Shown here: positions 56,265 through 64,000 of the stretch, in pieces
How the letters are laid out: every line of letters starts with the position of its first letter
Numbering within the stretch: position 1 is the stretch's first letter
Origin: Isoetes taiwanensis
Taxonomy: Eukaryota > Streptophyta > Lycopodiopsida > Isoetales > Isoetaceae
Length of the DNA stretch: 64,000 bases
Direction: 5' to 3'
Assembly (NCBI GenBank): GCA_021234155.1
Contig: JAJEKV010000213.1
Coordinates: 618,001-682,000, forward strand
Notes under the pieces: model-generated
Database searches by the model: none
What the model saw: only the letters and a program-made list of their open reading frames with translations
Told to the model about the DNA's origin: nothing
Translations under genes and position numbers: made by a program

Positions 56265-56589
56265 TCAGGCGGGGGCCATCTTGAGCTCTATATGGAGGTC
56301 GTCCTCGCAGGCATACATCTTCATTTCGAGGAGTCGCTCCTCGTCATCATAACCTGCATGCACCCACTCGAGCACCCGCATCGAAGCGACAGCCTGTGCA
56401 TCCATGATGAGCTTCTCCACCTCTGGTGGAGTGAACTTGGCCACCACTGTAACCGGGCGGCCTCCTCTGGTGGAGGAAGACACGGATCCTCCGCAGGAAG
56501 ACACGGATTCTGACCGTGCTGGCTGCGAAGGAGCAGGCACAATGGCCGGGATAGTGTTCCTGCGGAGTGTAGTCTTGAACTTGGCCATG
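56265..56589 (-). CDS. Small hypothetical protein
   Basis: From the second ATG (56589): MAKFKTTLRRNTIPAIVPAP, a Ser-rich linker (SVSSCGGSVSSSTRGG), then VTVVAKFTPPEVEKLIMDAQ, ending with an acidic/hydrophobic C-terminus (YDDEERLLEMKMYACEDDLH). I prefer the internal start because the 63 upstream codons are low-complexity Phe/Pro/Ser. The part after the linker has protein-like composition and no stops. The family is unknown; about 107 aa. Confidence 0.4.
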
Positions 56590-56869
56590 GCGGAAGTGAA
56601 GGAGATGGACGGAATGGGGAAGGAGTGAAGGAGATGGCGGAATAGACGATGGGGACGGAATGGACGGAATGAAGCTGCAGGGCAGAATTTTGGGAATAAA
56701 AGGGATGCAAATCGTAGGCATTCATACGATTTTGGGAATGAGGCAGAAGAGGAAAGGGACGTTTGCATGCATGCCACCTAGGCTCCAACATGCCACAGTA
56801 AAGGGTCAAGCATGCCACATAGACAAGAAAGTATTAGGAAAATCCACTTATCTTGTGGCAATTGTGTAA

Positions 56870-57446
56870 AGGGTAATCGTATAGGTACTTTTATGAATAT
56901 AAAAAGTTTCGCTTTTTGCATTCTCATTTTTTATGCTTCAGTTACAGAAATTTGTACTTGAATGTTGAATGAATTCCAAGGTATAACTGGATTAAACTGA
57001 ATTAAACTTGCACAAGGCCTGGATTAAACTGAAGGCATAATAAAAAGGTATTACAAAACCAATTGATTAAAGCGAGAAAAGCAGAATACTTGAACGAATA
57101 CTTTAAATTACAACACGAGAAAACTTGAAAGGCACAAGGCTGTATATACAAAAAAAGGCATTAAGGCCATCATATATTACAAGGCACTAAGGGCTGTGTG
57201 TCAAGTTTAAGGCACTAAGGCACATGGGACATATGGGTGAGATCAAAGAAAGGCACTAAGGCACGTGGTATATCTTTTTTCAAAAAATAACAAAGGCACA
57301 AAAGGCCTATGGTTGAACTTGATCATAAAAAAAAAAAACAAATTGGCTTTCTCGACTCAGGGACTTCAAGCTTCATCTCAGAAGAAAAGTAAAAGAAAGT
57401 TAGAAAGCACTGCAAAAAAGATTGCAAAAATTGAATTGCATGCTAC
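56870..57446. repeat. Intergenic with AAGGCACTAAGG direct repeats
   Basis: Between 57130 and 57300, AAGGCACTAAGG or AAGGCAC recurs six or more times. It is adjacent to the 3' side of the minus-strand acidic ORF. Confidence 0.6.
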
Positions 57447-57830
57447 TTAGTACTTACTCTCCAGCCAATTGTGAAATTCTGCAAATATTTCTTCTTCTTC
57501 GGGGTCTTCTTCTTCTGGGTCTTCTCCTTCGCTGGTCTCTTCTTCTTCGCTCCAGATGTTGTCTTCGGAATCAACCTCCTCCTCTGAAGAATCTGCATCA
57601 GATGAATGAAAATTGGAGGAATTTTCTGAAAGCTCTGAAAGAGAGTATTCAGAGCTTTCAGAAGAGGAGCTTTCAGAAGAGGAGCTCTCCTCTGAATTGG
57701 GAACAGAATCGTGTGGCAGTTCGACATCATCCTGCAAAGGAATCGTCCATGATCCTATGCCATAACTGGAGCGGTATAAATTTATACCGTTGCAGAACAC
57801 TCGCGGTATAAATTTATACGCCTCGAGCAC
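57447..57830 (-). CDS. Acidic Ser/Glu-rich hypothetical protein
   Basis: 127 aa as an open frame. The first 30 residues are encoded within the GGTATAAATTTATACC array and may not be genuine. The body is SEESSSSESSSSESSEYSLS, then acidic runs (SSDADSSEEEVDSEDN, EEDPEEEDPEEEEIF) and a short end EFHNWLESKY. It resembles the acidic ORF at 4720-5169 in composition, strand and downstream short repeats, but not clearly in sequence. No known family. Confidence 0.35.
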   Translation of the reverse strand: MLEAYKFIPRVFCNGINLYRSSYGIGSWTIPLQDDVELPHDSVPNSEESSSSESSSSESSEYSLSELSENSSNFHSSDADSSEEEVDSEDNIWSEEEETSEGEDPEEEDPEEEEIFAEFHNWLESKY

Positions 57831-58436
57831 GAGCAGTATAAAGCGTTCAGGAACGGTATAAATTTATACCGCTCGTGCTCGAGGCATATAAATTTATACC
57901 GCGAGTGTTCTGCAACGCTATAAATTTATACCGCTCTTGCTTGAGGCGTATAAATTTATACCGTTCCAAAACACTTTCGGTATAAATTTATACGGAAGAC
58001 CCTTAGACTCAACAGATTAAAAAAGACGAGAAACTAGAATAGTACGGAATAGAGACTTACGTGGCCATGGTCGTATGGATTCGCTTATAGCTGTTCGGAG
58101 AAGCAATTTGAGGGGTATATAAAGGCGACTCGGCCTTCGACTCCTAGCTTGGCGTATGTAGAAAATAGAGTGACCGTAGGGCTTAAGTACCTCGCTAAGT
58201 GCCATTTAGGTATAGCGTTTCTCCATAAAGTTTTTTCAATACAAGTGCACATTAGTTTTCGTATAAATTTATACCGTTTTGTTCTATGTTGCCCTCCTCT
58301 AGGTATAAATTTATACCATCTGCGTATAAATTTATACAATCTTCCCGGCTTCAAGTTTGCCTTCTACGTATAAATTTATACCATCCACGTATGTAAACTT
58401 TTACCGCCTGCTGCCCATACGTGAGTATAAATTTAT
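57772..58436. repeat. Palindrome array GGTATAAATTTATACC
   Basis: About 12 copies of the 16-bp palindrome or one-base variants: seven at 57772-57993 and five or more at 58260-58436. In the first cluster the spacers are also inverted: GTTGCAGAACACTCGC pairs with GCGAGTGTTCTGCAAC and GCCTCGAGCACGAGC pairs with GCTCGTGCTCGAGGC. This gives a larger hairpin centred near 57850. The region between clusters (58000-58255) lacks the motif. Confidence 0.92.
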
Positions 58437-58819
58437 ACGATTGTGGCCTTAACCTTACGAGTATGGCTCGAGAAAAAAGAACTGCAGAGCCTCAACTCCT
58501 TCGCTGGCTTCCTCTGCAATGACATTCACACCTCCTCCTCGACACACCGGAAGTAGCCTCGAAAATTGCGCCTCCGATATTCAAACCCCGGCTCGTTGAG
58601 TGTACTCGGCTCGACCACCACCTCGGCTTCCACCACCAGTTCAATTTACTCCACCACACACCCGCTCCCGAGCGTCGTTTGCCCCACCAATGCGTTTTTA
58701 CTCCACCCACAGGCTAGAGAGGGTCGCTCACGTACTCCACTTCATTTGAGACGTCGCCCATAGTCCACCGTGAGGCTAAATCCCGGAGGCAAATCCGCCA
58801 ACTCCATCCATTTCACTAA

Positions 58820-59330
58820 ATGGTACTACAACAAGTGGGAGCAGTCGGCGACACGCGCCAACTCCGTGTTCTCACGACACTTCAGGAGCTGGTCAACGGC
58901 GCCACCAACCTCGACTACTTTTTTTTTCGAGGAGATAGGGAAAGCACCTCCCCCGGGACTTGCCCACACCAAACCTCTCGGCATCTACAAGTACACCTCA
59001 TGTTGATCTCTCGGGACGAAGAAACACCTCATGTTGATCTCGGGGGCGAGGACCTACCAAAGCCACAAGACTCCATGTTCGAATTCAAAGCCCCTGCAAG
59101 TAAGAATCTTAAGCGTAACTTACACAAGAAAGCATGTACAACCGTTAGAAGAAAGAAACTTATGGACGAGGCTCACTTGAGGGCAACACATACAAAGCAC
59201 TGTTGTTCTCACCGTTGTATGCTTAAGATTGGACTAAAGGAATTGAGGTTGATTCGTGATAGTTACAGTTCAATGACTCTGCTAGACCAAAGGGGCTACT
59301 TAGCCTTCAATATTAGGCCAGATTCTGGTG
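58820..59330 (+). pseudogene. N-terminal segment resembling DUF7869-type proteins
   Basis: The plus frame reads KNLKRNLHKKACTTVRRKKL, then THTKHCCSHRCMLKIGLKEL and RLIRDSYSSM...QRGYLAFNIR. A possible donor (GGTGAG) lies at 59325-59330. From memory, a Cys-Cys-x3-Cys segment followed by R-x6-S and a 'yL' helix precedes the catalytic region in DUF7869-type transposon proteins. No DUF7869 core was found downstream. The assignment is tentative. Confidence 0.4.
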
Positions 59331-61685
59331 AGAAGTTTACTTACATATCTTCGTCATACATTTTCAATTTATATCTTCTTCGATTTTTTGCAAGATGTTC
59401 CTGTATCAGGGTTGAACATCATGATATTTAGGCAGGAGGTGGCCAAACATTTCGTTCATATAATTTCAGTTTCCTCTCTATGCATTATATTTTTTGGAGT
59501 AGGCAATCAGTTAGGTCACATTTGGAGAAGATGCACTCCAGACTGTTCAAGATCTTGCTCACAGGTGCCAGTGGCATCAATAACACTGCTTTCTTTGGTT
59601 TGTTTCTTTTCCCTAGAGCTTAGTACCCTTTGTTCTTTTTCTCAATTTCGGTGATCTACATGTCATGGAGGTTTTTTGCTCTCCTGCTCTAGAATCAGAC
59701 TTAATTTTTTTGGTAAAAGGTTTCCATGCTTTATGACATATTAAATATTTTTCTAAATATTTGATGTTTATGTCTATGTTCAGATGAAGGCGGAAAATAT
59801 GCTGAACCAAAAGCCCAATTTCTTTATAGAAAGTGGGGTACAGTTTGCTAACAGAGATCATTATGTACCAAACAGCTTTAGTGGAGTCTTCATTTAAGAC
59901 AGGGGTATATTTCAGGTCCTTTCTATACATCAGAACTTCATTTGCATTTTCATTATTAAGGCTCTTCCTACACACTGAGGGTTGAGGTTCTTCTGCCAGC
60001 ACAACGTTTTTGGATTTAGAGTAAATATAATAACCTTAATGTTACAGGAAGTGAAAACTGCACGCCAAGAAGCCGCCAAGCAAGCAGAGTTGACAACTTA
60101 TCCAGCATAACAGTTATACAGGTCCAATTCGTTCTTAATCCACATGTTTTTTGCATTGTTCTGTTGAAGTTTGATGTTGAACGACGCAAAATCACCAAGT
60201 GCAAAATTACCTCATAGCAATTCTACATGCGTTCTTAATCCATGCGCAACTAAAGCGACACTAAGGAGGTGAAATCGACATCTTGAGTTTTGGACTGCGT
60301 AGAAACTTGCAGGTCATTCAACCGATACGTTATGATTGAGGTTACGGAACAAATAAGAGTTCTTCATTTTAAGTGCTTGCAACGCTTAGTTTAAGCTATC
60401 CTTAGCCCTGATTTTCCTTTTTAGCTTGATGTTTTCCATTTGGCGCATCAAAAATGATCCATATCTTCGAAGTTGGATTTGCATTAAGAACTCTTTAGCC
60501 CAGCCATGTAAGATATGAAGATGAGAGGTCTCCCTGGGAAAGCTAATGCCAGAAATCACTGCTCCAGTTAATTTCATATTCATTGAATATTGTTGAAGTT
60601 TGATTTGTATGGTTACAACTTTAAGTTGTCATTAGATGATGCAAAAGATCATATCTAATGATGCCTCGCTTTGCATTTTATGGTGCAAAGCATCCTCTCT
60701 AGCTTGAAGTTCCCATTCAGTGCAAAGGATTTTCTCCAATAATGCTCTTAGTTATTATTGATGGTGTAAAGGATCCTATCATGATACCTTCAACTTTTGC
60801 CTATTTTATAAGACGACCTTGACTTGGATATTTGATGGAGAAGTATTCCATGCAAGATGTATTCTATCAAACCGTTGTATATTCCACGTAAATGAAAGGT
60901 CCACGCAGATGCTTATAATATGGCAACAGTTGATAGTTGAGAATGTTGTTGAATGTAGGCCCTTACTTTTTGATCATGTAATCCATGCCTTTGTTCTATG
61001 TACTTAGTATATCACTTTATCCTGCCCCTTTGACCTCTTCATAAGCATCATGAAGCATCATATTCATTTTTCTAAAGCTTCTAGACAATCTGTCGTTTTG
61101 TTATCATGCTCTAATTGCAATGCGTGTGATAAAACAATGACATCTTTTGAAATTGCATTGAAGTAGATGTTATGTGGCATGTTGATCTATGGTTGGGGCA
61201 TCTCAAAAATTTGAAGGTGTACATTCATAATGCACACGGTGCCCTTTCCTAGGTCACAAACAAAGATGGAACAAAGTTTTCCACTCATATCTATGGAGTT
61301 ATAAGTGCAGAACACCAATGCAACTATATTCACACTATTGCCTAAAATTATATGTCCTTATCAAACAACAAATTGGAAAACAAAAAGTGAACTTCTTCCA
61401 ACAAATCTACGCGAGTCATGCAACAAATAACACACATTATTAAGTCTCTAACATACAAGTCTCTAACATACAAGCTATAACATGTAAGGCATGAGCTCTT
61501 ATCTTGCCACTATTGTTTCTATGACATTAATTTGGTTTGCTCCAACAAGGTATTTTTTAATGTGCAACATTAGCGTAACCACCATCACAATTTCGATGTT
61601 AGATTTCATTGTTACATTCAAAATTGGACACTTAATTAGCCATATTGTAAATGTCCCAGAACTCCTCTGTTCAAATTATTTTTTT
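59331..61685. other. Intergenic or intronic, nothing recognised
   Basis: Short AT-rich open frames only. A possible exon near 59400-59520 (SGLNIMIFRQEVAKHFVHII) could follow the segment at 58820 but has no motif. Confidence 0.35.
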
Positions 61686-61733
61686 AGATGGGCGATGGGC
61701 GATGGGGATTGGGGCGATGGGCGATGGGCGATG
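61686..61733 (+). repeat. GATGGGC minisatellite
   Basis: Seven GATGGGC/GATGGGGATT units in 48 bp. Confidence 0.8.
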
Positions 61734-62618
61734 TCGACCGGGATATAGCGATATCAGGTAAGTACATTCCTGGAGATCATAGATTGTAGATTAGATAGAT
61801 ACAGTAACTGTGCTCGCGGGTAAGAAGGTTCTGATTGTCGGGATATGAATATGTCCTCGGATTAATGTTTCAAAACAAAACGTGAAAACAAAATAATGTA
61901 ATAGGTCAAACGGGGAGGTACCACTATGATCTGAGATTGAAGGTCGAATCATAAGAGTGAGTCATAAACTCGCATACAGATGAAGCGTCAGTGAAAGGAA
62001 CTCGAGAATCCAGCGTCCGGCGATTTCAAATTAGAGATCTGTTAAAAAAAAAAAGAAAAAAGAAAAAAGAAAAGAGGAAAAAGGGGGAGGGGTATTTAAG
62101 TTATGTTATTTAATATAACATAATATTAATTAAAATTGGTAGAGAATCGAATTTACAAAATTATTTAAATTACTAAAAGAAGGGGAGACGTGGCAAATCG
62201 GGGGAGATCGTGAGAAAATATAAATCAAATTTAAAAATGTAGGGAATTAGCACCTACGATCGGTCCGACGTGTCACCGTAATCATCACAATCATTAAACC
62301 TAGGGGAAGAGAAATAATGAAATATGGATTAAGGGAGGATATAGTACGGGTGTCAGTGTAACAGGTAGTGGACAGGTGGCGGATACACGTATACGAAAAT
62401 AAGAAGGACATGATAAGACAAGACCGGCAATTAAGACAGACGGGCGTAATAAATAAGCGGGAATTTAGATAGATTTCGTAACCCTAAAAGATATAACAAG
62501 GAGAAGACGAAGAGTGAAGCTCCGCCCTCAAATTTTCAAGTTTCTGAGTTTTCTGTATTCTTCGAGCTCCGGCTACAGTGCAACGCCCGACTTGGCTCCA
62601 GCATAATCCAGAATTAGA
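61734..62618. other. Upstream region of the 62619 ORF
   Basis: Contains an A/G-rich run at 62042-62094 and AT-rich sequence. Near 62490 there is AGATATAACAAGG, a weak TATA-like element about 130 bp before the ATG. No other gene. Confidence 0.4.
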
Positions 62619-63167
62619 ATGGATAAGGGGAAGAAGGTCATCAGCGATGGCGATGGGGGTAGGCAGTCAGCCAGGAAGCGCCCAAGAACGGGGGTTCCGG
62701 GCAATCTCACCGTGCCATGGAACCCAGATCTTGAAGATCTTAACCCATGGTGCATTTGTGAGCCGGAATGCATATGTTTATGTAAAGGTCTGGCGTCATG
62801 CATAAGCTGTGGGCGCGTCCATTGCTTGTTTTGTGATTGTATCCACCATGCGTCATCGCTGAAGAATGCCGGTTATAACCTTGGTCTTCTAGGAGTGCTT
62901 GGAGTTCTAGCAGACAAGAACGATACAGTCCGGCGCCAAGATATGGACAGAGTGATGCAATGCTTTAACAGGCTCCAGATGCATGCAGCAATCCAGAAGT
63001 CTTCCAGCTACCAACATAATCTTATGATAGGCGACTACGGTAAGGTATGCATATTCTGCTGTGAGAAAAATCCAGTGGATTTTATATGCCAGGCCTACAT
63101 GCATAGAAATCTGGAAAAGGTCAAGAAGATAAGAGAGCCTTCGACAGGAAAGAAGCAGAAGAAGTGA
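62619..63167 (+). CDS. Cysteine-rich hypothetical protein, intact
   Basis: 182 aa from ATG to TGA with no breaks. The N-terminus is basic (KKVISDGDGGRQSARKRPRT), a likely nuclear localisation signal. Residues about 44-78 form a dense Cys cluster (WCICEPECICLCKGLASCIS, then CGRVHCLFCDCIHH). A middle part is probably helical (LGLLGVLGVLADKNDTVRRQ). A second small cluster, VCIFCCEKNPVDFICQ, follows near residue 145, and the C-terminus is Lys-rich. The Cys/His spacing suggests zinc binding. I do not recognise the family. The intact frame among decayed neighbours argues for a real or recently active gene. Confidence 0.6.
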   Translation: MDKGKKVISDGDGGRQSARKRPRTGVPGNLTVPWNPDLEDLNPWCICEPECICLCKGLASCISCGRVHCLFCDCIHHASSLKNAGYNLGLLGVLGVLADKNDTVRRQDMDRVMQCFNRLQMHAAIQKSSSYQHNLMIGDYGKVCIFCCEKNPVDFICQAYMHRNLEKVKKIREPSTGKKQKK

Positions 63168-64000
63168 ATCCATGGAAGAAAGCAACAAGGAAGGGACGGA
63201 AGGAAGGGCAAAAGTGGAGGGGTTTGAAGTGGATAGGATATAACCTTACGTTTCTCTTTTCTTTAATTTTCTTTAATTTTCTTCTGTTTTGAATCAATCC
63301 TTTTTAGCTCATGTTTCATAGGTGGTCTCTGTCAATTACCATTATGAGTAATCCGTAGCAGCCCTTGGCTGAATATAATTGTTTAACCGAAGTGGATGAA
63401 ACTTTGCAGAATATAGAACTGTGTTTTCTTGAGGAAATACCATGCTTTAAGCATGGTTGAATATGTATAATGCTATCTGTGGAAAGAGAATTTTTGAATA
63501 TAAAAGTAAAATGCCGCATGTTACTGGTAAAACAACTTTATTGTGTAGCTTAAATCGTCTGCTTCTGGTGTGAATCGTTTCTGATCTAAAGTATTAGATT
63601 CTATAATGAATATGAACAATTGGTTATGGAACTGCGGATACCTTCATACATTTATGTTATGACCATGCAAAAAAAAAAAAGCACCTCGGATGGCATATGA
63701 TAACAGAAGGAATAATCTCAGGAGGTACACTTCGACCGGTATCACCCATGGACATATACATGGTAGGTCGGCATACTAAACAATAACAGGACCAATTCAA
63801 CAACAAAGGAAGATGATAGCAGGCAAATCAAAGGAAGATGGACCATATCACGGTAGAAACCAAATCTGGACGCACAAAGGGTGGCGAAGATGGGAGACGC
63901 GGGAGAAACATAGGACAAATTGTGACAGGTAAGCAAATAGATAACAAAACGGTGCCATGTTGGACAGAAAAGACAGATAAGTTGAAGGAGAGTGGACGAT
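63168..64000. other. Intergenic, nothing recognised
   Basis: A CTTTAATTTT run near 63255-63285 could belong to the 3' untranslated region of the preceding ORF. No further gene is supported before the end of the window. Confidence 0.4.

Noticed and set aside
58085-58354. Minus-strand ORF with repeated YKFI motifs
   Set aside because: YKFI is simply the translation of TATAAATTTAT in the palindrome array, so it is a by-product of the DNA repeat.

Overview
The window looks like nuclear DNA of a land plant with a large, repeat-rich, AT-rich genome. Signs of this are long introns with GT/AG borders, a pentatricopeptide-repeat (PPR) fragment with the plant-type MYAKCG motif, Copia, LINE and Helitron relics, foldback elements and satellite-like arrays. 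A seed-free plant such as a fern is my best guess, but this is inference. I saw no rRNA, tRNA, CRISPR array or prokaryotic operon.

Most recognisable coding sequence is transposon-derived and broken. 1-2775: an L1/CR1-like LINE relic with an inserted element of two identical 94-bp inverted arms. 2.9-5.9 kb: three copies of an AT-rich repeat, a LINE fragment and an acidic ORF. 8.3-9.8 kb: a minus-strand gene split by a LINE. 13.0-14.6 kb: a Helitron Rep/helicase fragment. 15.8-17.8 kb: a LINE. 17.8-19.7 kb: the end of a terminal-inverted-repeat element and a DUF7869-type gene. 21.4-21.9 kb: a foldback element.

The centrepiece is 24940-42942, an 18-kb segment bounded by perfect 20-bp inverted repeats and inserted into an array of about 264-bp units that each carry the palindrome TCTCGACTCGCGAGTCGAGA. 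Removing the segment plus one 8-bp target copy restores the array period exactly, once a 40-bp deletion in that unit is allowed for. Inside are two convergent genes. On the plus strand is a coiled-coil/basic/acidic protein followed by a decayed Ulp1-like protease and an NLI/FCP1-like phosphatase-like domain. On the minus strand is a putative RNase H-fold (DD[E/D]) transposase of a family I cannot name. A LINE (31978-34434) and a Copia element (34771-40333) later inserted into one transposase exon. Each has a short target duplication, and on paper each junction returns to one reading frame. Without them the element would be about 10 kb. TGTACAT clusters lie near both ends and in introns.

43.9-44.5 kb holds a PPR fragment. 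44.7-48.7 kb holds a second, divergent and frameshifted copy of the same transposase-like gene, head-to-head with the first, with a GTGGTG minisatellite in its intron. 49951-54525 is a second element with 24-bp perfect inverted ends, containing a purine tract and an array of about 20 palindromic units. 57.8-58.4 kb carries about 12 copies of GGTATAAATTTATACC. 58.8-59.3 kb resembles the N-terminal part of a DUF7869-type protein. 62619-63167 is an intact cysteine-rich ORF of unknown function and the best candidate for an ordinary host gene. Family assignments rest on motif recognition by eye; no searches were run.
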